A stretch of 64,000 nt of DNA from Arthrobacter sp. CJ23 (GCF_024741795.1 NZ_CP102950.1:62001-126000); one strand, 5' to 3'; shown: positions 1 through 9,018, numbered from the stretch's first letter. Numbers and translations are program-made. The notes: generated by a model not told the origin, from the sequence alone.

Positions 1-1
1 C

Positions 2-100
2 CCGCAACGAGAATGGTTCGCCCGCTTCAAGGCCCTCTATGGCGGCGGCGATCAGGGCCGCGCGAAGATCACCATGGTGGTAACTCCTGGCCGATGTTGA
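2..100 (+). CDS. 3' end of an unidentified gene (partial)
   Basis: An open frame enters from the left edge and ends at TGA 98-100, giving 32 residues with a plausible composition (it contains WFARFKALYGGGDQGRAKI). I do not recognise the family, and the piece is too short to assign. It could also be a relic, since the next 3 kb contains a decayed gene. Confidence 0.25.
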   Translation, partial: PQREWFARFKALYGGGDQGRAKITMVVTPGRC

Positions 101-189
101 CACTGCTAACTTCGCCTCCTACGCTGATGTAAGCATTGCAAACATACCGCATTGCGAATCCCATGTCACCCGATCAGCGGAGGTTAGTA

Positions 190-1131
190 ATGCAGACCAT
201 ACTTGGCGCCAACGGCCAGATCGCCGTGGAGCTCGCCCGCGAGCTACGCCGCGAATACACCGAGGATCTGCGGCTTGTGAGCCGTAATCCCCGCAAGGTC
301 AACGAGTCAGACTCCCTCGTAAAAGCGGACCTACTCGACGCCGAGCAGACGGCGGCGGCCGTCAATGACAGCGACGTCGTCTATTTCACCGCCGGGCTAC
401 CAGCGAATACCGAGCTGTGGGAAGCCCAGTTCCCGACGATGCTGCGGAATGCGCTTGATATGACTCGGGCGGCCGGCGCAAAGTTCGTCTACTTCGATAA
501 CACCTACATGTATCCCCAGGACGATCGCGTCCAGACTGAGGAGACGCCTTTCGCTCCCAAAGGGCGCAAGGGCAAGGTCCGTGCGTCGATGGCCTCGATG
601 GTGCTTGAGGAGATGGCCAGGGGCGACATTCCCGTCCTCATCGCGCGCGCTCCTGAGTTCTATGGACCGGGTCGGACTCAAAGTTTCACAAACTCCCTTG
701 TCATCGATCCCCTGAAGTCTGGCAGGAAACCCCGCGTCCCGGTGCGGGATGATCGGTTACGAACACTCATCTGGACGCCCGATGCCAGCCGCGCACTAGC
801 GCTTCTGGGCAACACGCCAGACGCCTACGGTCAGACTTGGCATCTTCCGGTCGCCGAAGAACGGCCGGACTACCGGCATTTCGCCATCATGGCCAGCCAA
901 GCGTTCGGCCAGGAACCCGGGCACACCGTCGTTCCCGGGTGGGTTCTCAACGCTGCTGGGCTATTCTCTCCGCAGGTACGGGAACTCAGAGAACTACTGC
1001 CGCGCTACGAGCACCACAATCGCTTCGACTCCACGAAGTTCACCTCGCGCTTCCCAGAGTTTGCAGTGACCCCCTATCGCGAGGGCCTCGCTATCATCCG
1101 ACGAGAAACCGACATCAAACGGGCCCGATGA
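190..1131 (+). CDS. NAD(P)-binding epimerase/dehydratase-like protein
   Basis: The protein of 313 residues begins with a degenerate Rossmann dinucleotide-binding turn (ILGANGQIAVELARELRREY), followed by an acidic strand end and a substrate region with YFDNTYMY, as in atypical/extended short-chain dehydrogenases acting on nucleotide sugars or related substrates. The start at 190 is chosen because GGAGG lies 6 nt upstream; an in-frame ATG-like start at 136 would add 18 residues before the nucleotide-binding strand. The classical YxxxK pair is not clear, so the reaction is unknown. It stands alone, with no obvious operon partner. Confidence 0.75.
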   Translation: MQTILGANGQIAVELARELRREYTEDLRLVSRNPRKVNESDSLVKADLLDAEQTAAAVNDSDVVYFTAGLPANTELWEAQFPTMLRNALDMTRAAGAKFVYFDNTYMYPQDDRVQTEETPFAPKGRKGKVRASMASMVLEEMARGDIPVLIARAPEFYGPGRTQSFTNSLVIDPLKSGRKPRVPVRDDRLRTLIWTPDASRALALLGNTPDAYGQTWHLPVAEERPDYRHFAIMASQAFGQEPGHTVVPGWVLNAAGLFSPQVRELRELLPRYEHHNRFDSTKFTSRFPEFAVTPYREGLAIIRRETDIKRAR

Positions 1132-1473
1132 CCACGTCCCATGCCTGACCTTTGACGATCCACAGGAAACCAAGCCGGGGCGGGCAGTGCGAGTAGTTAC
1201 TCCTCGCGGAGCTGCTACCACAGCCGCCCGCTGGGGGTTCCTCAAACGGGACGCTCACAATGAGAAGGCCTCCCGGATTTGCCTCCACGCCTGGGCGCGG
1301 ATCAGGTTGACCACTATGCCGTCGGCGTTCGCGAACCACCTTGCCGGAGCCCTGAAGAAAGTTGTCCGCTGCCCGGTAAAGGATCGGCTTGCGGACACTC
1401 TCTCAGCTTCCTCGTTTGCCGGGGCAGGCACCCCACGTGAGGCGGTCCCAAACCGGTATCAGGTCGACGTGAA
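1132..1473. other. non-coding stretch, no gene recognised
   Basis: About 340 bp between the epimerase-like gene and the DUF1801 remnant. Open frames exist on both strands, but their translations show no family features and they lie in high-GC sequence where random open frames are common. I see no clear hairpin terminator. The stretch may be decayed accessory DNA like the remnant next to it. Confidence 0.4.
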
Positions 1474-1697
1474 TCAGAGCTGGCCCGTGGCCTTCCGTAC
1501 CAGCTCCGCGATGACCTTCTCGTAGGCCGGAGAGAGCTCGGTGATGGCGTAGGACGTGGCCCACATCGTGCCATCGTCGAGCTGTGCCGGCCCGAGGAAC
1601 GCGAGGTGCCGTAGCGACTCTTGAACCTCGCGCGCTCCTGGTAGAACAGCACGGACTTGCCGTCCGCTTGCCAGATCCTGTCAGATTGGACCCCGTT
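1474..1697 (-). pseudogene. DUF1801 (YdhG-like) remnant, truncated and frameshifted
   Basis: Reading leftwards from 1697, one frame encodes IWQADGKSVLFYQERARFKS then RYGT. After a one-base shift near 1605-1608 a second frame continues LAFLGPAQLDDGTMWATSYA and ends ELSPAYEKVIAELVRKATGQL-stop at 1474. Joined, these match the C-terminal half of DUF1801/YdhG proteins (FKTRYATLGF...LDDGxMWPTSFA...ELxxxVExRIxxLVRKA). Restoring one C in the ACC|TC run would bridge the frames. The N-terminal half is absent and a stop lies directly upstream (1698-1700), so this is a relic rather than a sequencing slip alone. About 190 bp upstream, to 1890, shows no gene. Confidence 0.6.
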
Positions 1698-1890
1698 TTA
1701 GGTTTCCTGAAGTCCAGGAGTCTATTCATCCTCACGCAACGCGACTGGAAAAATCCTCTGAAGCATGCGGGACTTCTCGCTACTTGGCGGCTAGGTACGT
1801 CCGTCCTCGGACGCAGAAACCCACACAAAACTGGACTCTTACACGGGACCCAACCGATGTCCATTTGGTCGCGGTGCGCACCGGGTGCAG

Positions 1891-2709
1891 TTACACCCGT
1901 TCGTGCTTTGTTCCGGAATCTTCCGCGCCTGACAGGATTGCGTAATATCCCGGAACCCACTGAGAAAGACCGCCGGGGTTCATCGGGACCACTTCGATGT
2001 TGACCGGGCCGTCCGCAATCACCTGCCAGTCAGAATCCGGAAATACGCTGTGCCGTTCCCTAGCACCGAAATGCCCGGGCCGGGGAAGGTTTTCCAAGGC
2101 GCGCTGCAGCTGCAGGGGCATGCGTTGCCGGGTGGCGCCGAGCTCCGTCAGGTACCCGAGGCTATTTCCGCGGAAGTTGGTTTCGGCCAGTAATACCCGG
2201 CCTCTGTTCCCGATGACGGTTCGCAGGTTGGCTGCCATGGCAGCCTGCTTGCCGGGCTTCAGGACGTGGAAGACTCCGCGGACAAAGACATTGGCGGGCC
2301 CTAGCCGCTCCAGCAGGAGCTCTCCCGCACGCTCCCCCGCAGCATCTAGAACCAGGAAGTCGGCATTTTGGACGCCTTCTGATTCCCTGCTCGCGATCTC
2401 GATCGCTCCCTTGGATACGTCGATTCCGAGAACTCTTGGAAATAGGCCGGCAAGCCAGCGGGTGTGGGTGCCGTTGCCGCACCCGAGGTCAACTACCGGA
2501 AGAGCCGGATCAAAGTGGGCTACAACCGCGTCGGAGTACTGCGCACGCTCGGCCAGGGAGTCGGAGTCCCAAAGCACGTCTCCGGAACGGCCAGTGGTGC
2601 GGATTCCGCGCCAGTATCCTTCCCACGCAGCGTCCGGGTTTCTCGGTGCCCGGGAAGCGAGGCGTACTACTGTGGGGACAAGCAGCATCCGGTCCCAAAG
2701 CTTCGACAT
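1891..2709 (-). CDS. class I SAM-dependent methyltransferase
   Basis: The 272-residue protein has the SAM-binding motif I VVDLGCGNGTHTRWLAGLF near residues 70-90, then an acidic strand end (LGIDVS) and a motif with LVLDA, as in class I methyltransferases. The substrate cannot be read from sequence; the overall look is of uncharacterised actinobacterial small-molecule methyltransferases. It lies 3 bp downstream of the GGDEF-EAL gene with no clear Shine-Dalgarno of its own, so it is probably co-transcribed and translationally dependent on that gene. Confidence 0.8.
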   Translation of the reverse strand: MSKLWDRMLLVPTVVRLASRAPRNPDAAWEGYWRGIRTTGRSGDVLWDSDSLAERAQYSDAVVAHFDPALPVVDLGCGNGTHTRWLAGLFPRVLGIDVSKGAIEIASRESEGVQNADFLVLDAAGERAGELLLERLGPANVFVRGVFHVLKPGKQAAMAANLRTVIGNRGRVLLAETNFRGNSLGYLTELGATRQRMPLQLQRALENLPRPGHFGARERHSVFPDSDWQVIADGPVNIEVVPMNPGGLSQWVPGYYAILSGAEDSGTKHERV

Positions 2710-2712
2710 ACG

Positions 2713-4257
2713 CTAACTGTACAGACGCCGTGCGGGCCGGCGGAGTTGATCCGGTACTTGCGCGGCAGGTACCGGATATCCGTAGAAGTAGCCTTGCCCG
2801 TAGAGGCAACCCATGGCCTCCAGCTGGGCCGCCTGCTCGGCGGTTTCGATGCCTTCCACGGTCGCGTTGAGTCCCGCAGCGGAAATCAGCTGCAGAATGG
2901 CAGAAACGAACTCTTGCTGCCGGGGGTCCGACTCCATGTCCTTTATTAGGGACTGGTCGACCTTCACTGTGTCTGCCGGAAGCGACCTAAGGTAGCTGAT
3001 GGACGAATATCCGGTACCGAAGTCGTCAATTTGCAGCCCCACGCCGAGCTCCCGGAGTCTGCTCAGGACCTGTTTCTCTCCGGTTCCCCGGGACATCAAC
3101 ACGGTCTCGGTGATCTCTAGGACCAAACGCCGCGGATCGATGCCATGCCTGGCCAGGGTGTCCCTGATGTCCTCCAGCAAGTCGGGTCGAAGCAGTTCGG
3201 CGGCAGAAAGATTGATGTGCAAACGAAAGTCTGTCAGGTGCGGGTCGGTTTGGCGCCAGCGACTCATTTGCGCGACACCTTCATGCAGCACCCACCGTCC
3301 CAGCTCAAAGATCAAGCCGGTTTCTTCTGCGATGCCAATGAAGCTGCCCGGCATTATGGTTCCGCGGACTGGGTGATGCCATCGGAGGAGGGCTTCTATG
3401 CCGATGACGCTGCCTGAAGCCAATTCGACCACCGGCTGGTACAGCAGTGCCAGCTCCCCTCCGGTAACAGCGGTGTGTAGTTCGGCGGTTATTCGCGACC
3501 GTTCCTGGACGGCGTGAAGCATATCCGGGTGGAAGAGCTGGACATTGTTGCGCCCCCGCGCCTTTGCCTGATACATGGCAATGTCGGCATCGCGCAACAG
3601 CGCCTCCGCCGGGTACCCCGGCGTGCCGATGCAAACGCCGATGCTGGCCATCGCCCAAACCGTTTCTATTCCGATACTCACGCTCTGCTGCAGATACTCC
3701 GACGCACGGTGAGCAATTTGAAGGATCTCCTCTTCCGTGGCCGCGGTAATGAGGATGGCAAACTCATCCCCGCCCAGCCGGGCCACAGTATCCGTGGCCC
3801 TGACGGCGGAGCGGAGACGTTTGGCAACCTCCACCAGCGCGGCGTCGCCGGCGTTATGGCCCAGGATGTCATTGATGGTCTTGAATGAGTCCAGATCCAG
3901 GACCAACACGGCCGGTCCTTTTCCGCCGTCCGCGCTGGACAGGATCGCTTCCTGGATCCGCTCCGTGAGCAGCGTCCTGTTTGCAAGGCCCGTTAGGGCA
4001 TCTGTCTTGGCCATCTGTTCCAGCTCAACCTGTGTTCGCCGCAACATAGCCGTGCGGGCGGCCACCCGCTGTTCCAGATCCGAATGAATGTGGCCCAGTT
4101 CCTCTGCGAGCAGGTTGAGCCCCGTGATGACAGCATCAATGTCATCCCGATGCTCCGAAGGTTCAATGCGTGCGTCCAGATCACCGGCAGCCAAGCGGAC
4201 AACGCCGTCAACCAACAGCTGCAGGCGCGGGTCCTCAACGCCCTTTCCCGAGGTCAT
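2713..4257 (-). CDS. GGDEF-EAL dual-domain cyclic-di-GMP protein
   Basis: This 514-residue cytoplasmic protein has a HAMP-like N-terminus and coiled segment (about 15-85), a GGDEF domain with the intact catalytic motif GGDEF at 162-166, and an EAL domain with EAL at 288-290, the metal-binding IDDFGTGYSS stretch and TVEGIET. Both halves keep their key residues, so it could make and degrade cyclic-di-GMP; which activity dominates is not visible. The RxxD inhibitory site is not evident. No transmembrane segment is seen. ATG 4257 is preceded by AGGA with 5-nt spacing. It is followed by the methyltransferase gene at 1891-2709, and a STAS-like gene lies upstream. Confidence 0.9.
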   Translation of the reverse strand: MTSGKGVEDPRLQLLVDGVVRLAAGDLDARIEPSEHRDDIDAVITGLNLLAEELGHIHSDLEQRVAARTAMLRRTQVELEQMAKTDALTGLANRTLLTERIQEAILSSADGGKGPAVLVLDLDSFKTINDILGHNAGDAALVEVAKRLRSAVRATDTVARLGGDEFAILITAATEEEILQIAHRASEYLQQSVSIGIETVWAMASIGVCIGTPGYPAEALLRDADIAMYQAKARGRNNVQLFHPDMLHAVQERSRITAELHTAVTGGELALLYQPVVELASGSVIGIEALLRWHHPVRGTIMPGSFIGIAEETGLIFELGRWVLHEGVAQMSRWRQTDPHLTDFRLHINLSAAELLRPDLLEDIRDTLARHGIDPRRLVLEITETVLMSRGTGEKQVLSRLRELGVGLQIDDFGTGYSSISYLRSLPADTVKVDQSLIKDMESDPRQQEFVSAILQLISAAGLNATVEGIETAEQAAQLEAMGCLYGQGYFYGYPVPAAQVPDQLRRPARRLYS

Positions 4258-4356
4258 GTAATCCTAGGGAGCAGAAAACCACCGGAAGGTGGGCCGTTGA
4301 ATAAGGGCACAGTCGCGCGGCTTGGCCTTGACCGCTGCAGGAAGCGCATCCGGGGC

Positions 4357-4731
4357 TCACGCGCCCGCATCAAGCCAGTCCATGGCCTCGCTGCGCGATG
4401 TAAAAAAACGGGTCGGGCAAGGCGGGACGTGCACTCCGAGGAAGAAGTTCGCCAGGACCCGGTCTACAGGCGACTGACCTAACAAAGCGATGCGGGAAGC
4501 GCCGCAGGGGATGGACCATACAGCCCTGGCCTCTCGGCTGACGGAGGCGACTGCTGCCATGTCTACAAGCATTGGATGCTGCTCCTGCTGGCATAGCTCG
4601 TTGACTTTCGCCATGGCCGCCCGGGCATCCTCGACCTGAATGTGGACCCCGGGCAGCCAGCGCAGATGGAGGAGCCCGTCGACGCTTAGATCGACACTGA
4701 ACTTTCCACCGTCCGCAGTATCCGGTACCAC
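4357..4731 (-). CDS. small STAS/SpoIIAA-like domain protein
   Basis: This 124-residue protein carries KFSVDLSVDGLLHLRW, LVDMAAVASVSREARAVWSI and SPVDRVLANFFLGV, the pattern of a family of small actinobacterial proteins related to STAS/SpoIIAA folds (formerly DUF7793-like). The GTG start at 4731 is preferred because GGGGAGG lies 8 nt upstream; a longer open frame to 5214 encodes low-complexity unrelated residues. Location next to a cyclic-di-GMP enzyme suggests, but does not prove, a signalling role. Function is unknown. Confidence 0.7.
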   Translation of the reverse strand: MVPDTADGGKFSVDLSVDGLLHLRWLPGVHIQVEDARAAMAKVNELCQQEQHPMLVDMAAVASVSREARAVWSIPCGASRIALLGQSPVDRVLANFFLGVHVPPCPTRFFTSRSEAMDWLDAGA

Positions 4732-5005
4732 GATCACGTCCTCCCCTGAGCAGGCCGCCGAGCCTTTCAGTAACTCCTCAAAAGTACCCCGGGTTCCCAA
4801 CTTCTCTTGGAAACGACGCCGGGCTGACGCCCAGACCATGTTGAAGAACAGGCATAGGAACACCTTCGTACAGGGCCTGGTACTCCTATGCCGGAGCCTA
4901 CATCCCAGTACCTGTCCGTGACAGGCTTTTCGCCTTGGGGAAAAGCAATGCCTCGTCACAGCTGCAACGGCCGGGACGTTCGGGTCTGGATTAGATGTCC
5001 CGTTT
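4732..5005. other. intergenic stretch with small inverted repeats
   Basis: No gene is supported here. Two dyads are visible: GGCATAGGA (about 4851) with TCCTATGCC (about 4886), and CCTGTC-CGT-GACAGG at 4911-4925 followed by CTTTTC. They could form structure in the leader of the leftward STAS-like gene or terminate rightward transcription. I could not match them to a known riboswitch. Confidence 0.3.
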
Positions 5006-5078
5006 GGGGATCGGCTTACGGGCACCAGGGTGAAATTCAGCGCTGCGAAAATGCCGCCACTATCGCTTCGATTCACAC
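5006..5078 (+). repeat. 75-bp element, copy A
   Basis: The outer end GGGGATCGGCTTACGGGCAC continues to 5031 and is identical over 26 bp to copy C on the other strand. The inner half contains TGCGAAAATGCCGCC (5044-5058), 11 nt, then GATTCACAC (5070-5078). The two inner blocks form an imperfect dyad around a short spacer, as in core sites of tyrosine recombinases. It ends 11 bp from the arr stop codon. Confidence 0.75.
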
Positions 5079-5089
5079 CTTGATCCTCG

Positions 5090-5500
5090 TCAGTTGATGA
5101 TTTCGCCTCGCTCGTCCGCAAGGAGTGCTGCCAGGCGTTCCTTCCAGGCCTGCAGCGCCTCGGGCGCCAGTCGTGTCCAATCGGTGACTTCGCCGACGAC
5201 CCTGAGCGGGGCACTGCTGCGATAGGACCGCGTGGGGTTGCCGGGGAATTTCTTGTCGGTCACGTTCGGGTCGTCCTCGAATGCCCCGGTCGGCTCGACG
5301 GCGTAGACGCGCGGGACGCCGTCACCCGGCGCGAGTTCCGCAGCGAGTCCCGCACCGTTCGGAAGAGCCGTGAAATAGATGTGATTCATCACGACGTCGG
5401 GACGGTAGTTCGACCTGAAGCCCGCTCTAAGAAGATCACCGTCTCGAAGGTTGGCTTTCGTGCCGTGAAAGAACGGACCCTTGTCCACCGGTTGGTTCAC
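5090..5500 (-). CDS. arr: rifamycin ADP-ribosyltransferase
   Basis: The 136-residue protein matches the Arr family along its length: FFHGTKANLRDGDLLRAGF at the N-terminus, then NHIYFTAL, AAELAPGDGVPRVYAVEPTG and FEDDPNVTDKKFPGNPTRSY, ending with LRVVGEVTDW. Arr transfers ADP-ribose from NAD+ to the 23-hydroxyl of rifamycins and inactivates them. The conserved His, Tyr and Asp positions of the family are present and the length is normal, so it should be active. The GTG start lacks a clear ribosome binding site. It lies between repeat copies A and B, within 11 bp of A, which suggests it moved with them. Confidence 0.92.
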   Translation of the reverse strand: MNQPVDKGPFFHGTKANLRDGDLLRAGFRSNYRPDVVMNHIYFTALPNGAGLAAELAPGDGVPRVYAVEPTGAFEDDPNVTDKKFPGNPTRSYRSSAPLRVVGEVTDWTRLAPEALQAWKERLAALLADERGEIIN

Positions 5501-5554
5501 AGCTACAGCCTAAGCCGACGTCGCCGCCGCCGAACAGCCTCCGGCCCCGCAGGC

Positions 5555-5626
5555 GCTCGATTTAGGGGCGAAGGGGACGCCACTTATTGCTGCGATTAAG
5601 CCGCCATCTATCGCGGCGATTCACAC
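5555..5626 (+). repeat. 75-bp element, copy B (diverged)
   Basis: The inner half has TGCGATTAAGCCGCC (5591-5605), 12 nt including TATCGCGGC, then GATTCACACG (5618-5627), aligning with copies A and C. The outer half is weaker but keeps TTA-GGGC and AGGGG in register. It is in the same orientation as copy A and lies upstream of arr, so arr is flanked by direct copies. Confidence 0.6.
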
Positions 5627-5691
5627 GTCAAGGAGACCTCGATCACGACGGTCCAGTAGAGGTGACTTCGATCGAACGCCCCACCTAGGTA

Positions 5692-5859
5692 GTGAACAGT
5701 GAGCCGCCCACCGAGGCGGGAGAGGGCGCCGTCACCCCGGTGGCGGCGCTTGAGGGTTGCACCGTTTACACCGGCGGCGGATATGCCGTTTTCCGCGGCT
5801 GTGCCGTTAAGAACCAGTGGGGAACATTTTCCTTGGATCTAACGCGGACTGCACTATAA
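5692..5859 (+). CDS. short ORF, possible fragment of an exported protein
   Basis: A 55-codon frame from GTG 5692 reads LEGCTVYTGGGYAVFRGCAV and KNQWGTFSLDL before a stop at 5857. The cysteine spacing and composition look like part of a secreted protein, but there is no signal peptide. A related-looking piece (DTIDRVYSQTPMCW) follows in another frame at about 5875-5920. It is most likely debris of a broken gene. I do not recognise the family. Confidence 0.2.
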   Translation: MNSEPPTEAGEGAVTPVAALEGCTVYTGGGYAVFRGCAVKNQWGTFSLDLTRTAL

Positions 5860-6070
5860 CGTCAATTGAACCTGCGACACTATCGACCGTGTCTACAGCC
5901 AGACCCCAATGTGCTGGGTTATCTCTGGAGCTGCACTTCTCCGAATCTCGATCCGATCAAGACAAGCGAGGCGGCTGGGGAGCCGCTAGCGCCGGGGCCC
6001 ACTCGTGGGTGTCCAACCCGCTGGGATCATTTGATGTGTGGGTGCAACTGAACGTTGGAGGGAACCCAGC

Positions 6071-6394
6071 ATGGGCAACGAGCTCGTAACCTTACTGCAA
6101 AGCCAGGAAGCTAGCCTGCAGCCAAACTTCGGCTTAATGGCCTTATCCGCAATACCAAGCATCATCCTGGGGATCGCCGTTCTCGTCACCCTCGTACTGG
6201 CAGTCACGGACCGTGGCCTGTCAGGCTGGGCGCGTGTGGGTTGGGCTGTGCTGATCGTCGCAGTTCCTGTTATCGGAGCTGTCATCTACCTCGTCCTACG
6301 GGGCCGGCAACGCATCCCTAAGAGGGCCAAAGCAGGGGTGGCAACCAAAAGCCGACTAAGCTACCTTCCGTTTCTAACCGATAACAGAAAATGA
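6071..6394 (+). CDS. small PLDc_N-type two-helix membrane protein
   Basis: The 107-residue protein has two predicted transmembrane helices (about 20-45 and 55-78) separated by DRGLSGWARVGWAV, with a PVIGAVIYLVLRGR end. This is the pattern of the phospholipase D nuclease N-terminal (PLDc_N) module, which occurs alone in many small actinobacterial membrane proteins. ATG 6071 is chosen because GGAGG lies 10 nt upstream. A strong terminator follows at once. Its role is unknown; the stand-alone module has no catalytic residues. Confidence 0.7.
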   Translation: MGNELVTLLQSQEASLQPNFGLMALSAIPSIILGIAVLVTLVLAVTDRGLSGWARVGWAVLIVAVPVIGAVIYLVLRGRQRIPKRAKAGVATKSRLSYLPFLTDNRK

Positions 6395-6398
6395 ACTG

Positions 6399-6442
6399 AA
6401 CCTTGAGGGACCCGCGCCAGCAGGTCCCTCAAGGTTCTTCTT
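6399..6442 (+). terminator. strong intrinsic terminator
   Basis: A perfect 14-bp stem (AACCTTGAGGGACC with GGTCCCTCAAGGTT), a 10-nt loop, then CTTCTT. It begins 5 nt after the stop codon of the PLDc_N-type gene. Confidence 0.85.
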
Positions 6443-6663
6443 GACCTGGAACCGGCACTCCTTGACACGGCTCAGCGTCATAGTCGCGAGCACCCAAGGG
6501 CTGCAGCCTCGGTGACGGAAAAGCTCCTTGATCGCTCGTTGCCACCCATGATCATCGCGGTGCTCAACAGTGTATATAGCCAGGGGGAATCGGCGTCCGG
6601 TAAGGGGTCGGCTTTCGGGCGGTCAGCCCAGGCCGCAAAGGGGGCGAGGCCTGCTTCGCGCAG

Positions 6664-6969
6664 CTACGGCGTCCACTCGATCAGCGGCGCATTGGCAGGC
6701 ACATAAAGCGGATGCCTGGGATGACCATTCTTTGTGATGCTTAACGCGTGAAGTCGCGGCAACAACGTCAACACCCGGGCCACGCGGGCCGGGTCGGCGT
6801 TTGTGTCCCACCCCGCAACGACGGCGCCGGTGACGTCGGCAAGCACGCGATCGTTATCCGGTCCCACCGGGTCGATCGCGACCATAATCGATTTCGGGTC
6901 CTTGGTGCGGAACGCGTATAGGTTGAGGATCACCATGCCGCCGTACCCCTCATGCTTCGCGAAACAAAC
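6664..6969 (-). pseudogene. DUF1643 fragment (5' truncated)
   Basis: The frame reads FAKHEGYGGMVILNLYAFRT, then DPVGPDNDRVL and GHPRHPLYVPANAPLIEW, typical of the C-terminal two thirds of DUF1643 proteins. A TGA at 6970-6972 stands where the conserved N-terminal part should continue, so about 50-60 residues are missing. An ATG at 6936 could start a shorter product, but the domain would be incomplete. The family's function is not established. Confidence 0.6.
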
Positions 6970-6996
6970 TCAGGCAACGGGCGTCCTCCGGCAAGA

Positions 6997-7365
6997 TCAT
7001 CCCTTAGATCGTCGAGCCGCAATAACAGCGGCCTTGTTGAAATTGAGCGTTCCCTTAACTCCGACGATCCACCGCCTGCTGTTCATGGCGAGCAGCGCAT
7101 TGAGGCCAACGTCGTCAGGGAGGTCGTTGCGCAGTTTGACGATCGCCGGGATACCGCTGTCTTCAATACGCCAGTAGTCGCGCTCGAGGTCTTGAGTGAG
7201 GACTTCGGTGTCGTAGCCGTAGCCTACGACTGTGGCGTTCTCGAAGGAGGAGGGAAAGCCTCGCATCCGCCCGCCGTAGGCTCGATCTCCCAGCTTGGAG
7301 AAGGAGGGCGTCCGTTGAGTGTGCCGCAGGCTCTTCTCGCGGAGCGCTATCGCCGGTCGATCCAC
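6997..7365 (-). CDS. hypothetical protein, probably truncated
   Basis: This 122-codon frame starts at GTG 7365 just after a stop codon. The stretch TVVGYGYDTEVLTQDLERDY to GLNALLAMNSRRWIVGVKG has protein-like composition and fits the codon bias of the segment, but I do not recognise the family. It lies between the DUF1643 fragment and the MFS gene, both leftward, with only 7 bp to the MFS stop. No ribosome binding site is clear. It may be the 3' part of a gene cut when the segment was assembled. Confidence 0.35.
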   Translation of the reverse strand: MDRPAIALREKSLRHTQRTPSFSKLGDRAYGGRMRGFPSSFENATVVGYGYDTEVLTQDLERDYWRIEDSGIPAIVKLRNDLPDDVGLNALLAMNSRRWIVGVKGTLNFNKAAVIAARRSKG

Positions 7366-7371
7366 GCAGTA

Positions 7372-9018
7372 TCAAGGCCGCCGTCCGTGACGCCTGGCGG
7401 CGTCTGACCTCAGAGGAATCCGGACCGGTCGACGAGCCTTAGGTGATGGGCTGCGGGCTTGAGCGCTACCGAGGGTCTCCGCAGCGTCTGGCTCCGGCTC
7501 CTCGGCGTACTCGTCGCGCGCGCTGATCAGCAGACCCAGCACCGCGCCCACCACACACACGATCGCGGTGATCGAGAAGATCTCGCCGTACTGCAGGGAG
7601 TACGCCTCGCGGACCCGGCCGGCCTCGGCTGACAACCGTTCCGCGAGTGTGTCGCCGCCCGTACTGGCGGGCAGGCTGGCCAGATGCTGGTTGAACCGGT
7701 AGAGGCCCCATGCGCTCAGCGCCGCGACGCCGAGCAGCATGCCGATCATGCGGGCGACCACGACCGCTGCCGACGCGATCCCGTGCTGGGCGGCGGGAAC
7801 CACCCGAAGCGTCGCCGACGTCAGCGGGCCCATCACCAGGCCGAGACCGAGGCCGGCGATCGCCAGGTCGGTGTCCAGTGTCGGCAGGGTGAACAGTCCG
7901 AGATCGTGTTGTGCCGTCAGCGCATCGACGGGCCATTTCGAGATCAGCAGATAGCCCACGGCGGCGACGAGCAGGCCGGTGAACGTGACGATCCGGTCGC
8001 CGATCCGGGTGGCCAGCCATCCGCCGAGTAGCGCCCCAACCGGCAGCGCGACGAGGAAGCGCAGCAGCAGGAGGGCGGCCTGGTTCTGGTCCTGACCCAG
8101 GACACCCTGACCGAACAGCTCGACGTTGACCAGCGTCACCATGAGTGCTGCGCCGGCGGCCAACGACGCGCCAAGGGCCGCCAGGAACGGTCTGACGTGC
8201 ACTCCCGCCGGTTCCAGCAGGCGGGTGCGGGCGAACCTCTCCCAGACGAAGAACGCGGTGGTCGTCACGGCGGCGGCGATCAGCATCGGCAATCCCCAGC
8301 TGGGCAGCACCAGCTTGCCGTCGGGCTTGGGGTTGTAAAGCCCGATCACGGCCAGGCCCAGGGCGATGGCCAGCAGTAGACCGCCGAGCACGTCGACCTT
8401 CTGGGGATCATCGGTTCTCTGCCGGCCGGGCAGGCTGAAGTGGATCATCACCATCGCGATCACCGCAAGCGGCACGTTGACCCAGAAAACGGCCTGCCAA
8501 TGCTGGAACAGCCCGACCAGGGCGATGCCGTACACCGGGCCGAGCACGCTGCCCAGTCCCTGTGCGGCACCGACACCGCCGAGCACAGCTGCGCGGTTGC
8601 GCGCAGCCCACAGTTCGGCGGCCAAGGCCAGCGTCACCGGCAGCAGCGCGCCACTGGCGGCGCCCTGGAGAGTGCGGCCGAGGACCAACACGGTGAGATC
8701 GGTCGCCAGTGCCGTGACCACCGATCCGAGCGCGAAGCCGGCCAGGCTGACCTGGATGAGCATCTTCCGCCCGAACCGGTCCGACGCCCGACCCAGTAGC
8801 GGCATCGCCGCGATGTAGCCGAGCAGGTAGCCGGTGATGATCGGGGTGACCCGTTGGAGCTGATTCACTCCGATGCCGACGTCGCGCATGATGTCGGTCA
8901 TGATCGTGACGACGACGTAGGTGTCGAGCGCGCCCAGCGCCACTGCGAGACTGCCCGCGCTGATCGCGATGCGGCGGTTGGTCGACACCCGCCCGGTGGC
9001 CGGGGGCGGGCCGTGCAT
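7372..9018 (-). CDS. MFS exporter of the P55 (Rv1410c) type
   Basis: The 548-residue integral membrane protein has the MFS motif [10 protein letters not shown] after the second helix, [19 protein letters not shown] in helix 1 and about 14 hydrophobic segments. It resembles the mycobacterial exporter P55, which works with LprG to move triacylated lipids across the envelope and contributes to drug tolerance. The best start, ATG 9018, overlaps the stop of the upstream lprG-like gene by one base (TGATG), so the two are translationally coupled as in mycobacteria. The last about 30 residues are basic and Pro-rich and may derive from fusion at the segment's internal boundary. Confidence 0.82.
   Translation of the reverse strand: MHGPPPATGRVSTNRRIAISAGSLAVALGALDTYVVVTIMTDIMRDVGIGVNQLQRVTPIITGYLLGYIAAMPLLGRASDRFGRKMLIQVSLAGFALGSVVTALATDLTVLVLGRTLQGAASGALLPVTLALAAELWAARNRAAVLGGVGAAQGLGSVLGPVYGIALVGLFQHWQAVFWVNVPLAVIAMVMIHFSLPGRQRTDDPQKVDVLGGLLLAIALGLAVIGLYNPKPDGKLVLPSWGLPMLIAAAVTTTAFFVWERFARTRLLEPAGVHVRPFLAALGASLAAGAALMVTLVNVELFGQGVLGQDQNQAALLLLRFLVALPVGALLGGWLATRIGDRIVTFTGLLVAAVGYLLISKWPVDALTAQHDLGLFTLPTLDTDLAIAGLGLGLVMGPLTSATLRVVPAAQHGIASAAVVVARMIGMLLGVAALSAWGLYRFNQHLASLPASTGGDTLAERLSAEAGRVREAYSLQYGEIFSITAIVCVVGAVLGLLISARDEYAEEPEPDAAETLGSAQARSPSPKARRPVRIPLRSDAARRHGRRP

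Noticed and set aside
1680..1870. IS-like ends around TGGACCCCGTTTTAGG and AAAACTGGACTC
   Set aside because: The similarity between the two stretches is short and imperfect, there is no transposase, and no target duplication was seen.
4840..5000. A cyclic-di-GMP or other riboswitch upstream of the STAS-like gene
   Set aside because: The region has dyads, but I could not align it to the conserved core of the cyclic-di-GMP-I, cobalamin, TPP or SAM classes.
4732..5214. A longer N-terminal extension of the STAS-like protein
   Set aside because: The upstream residues are low-complexity and unlike the family; a GTG at 4731 with GGGGAGG 8 nt upstream explains the gene better.
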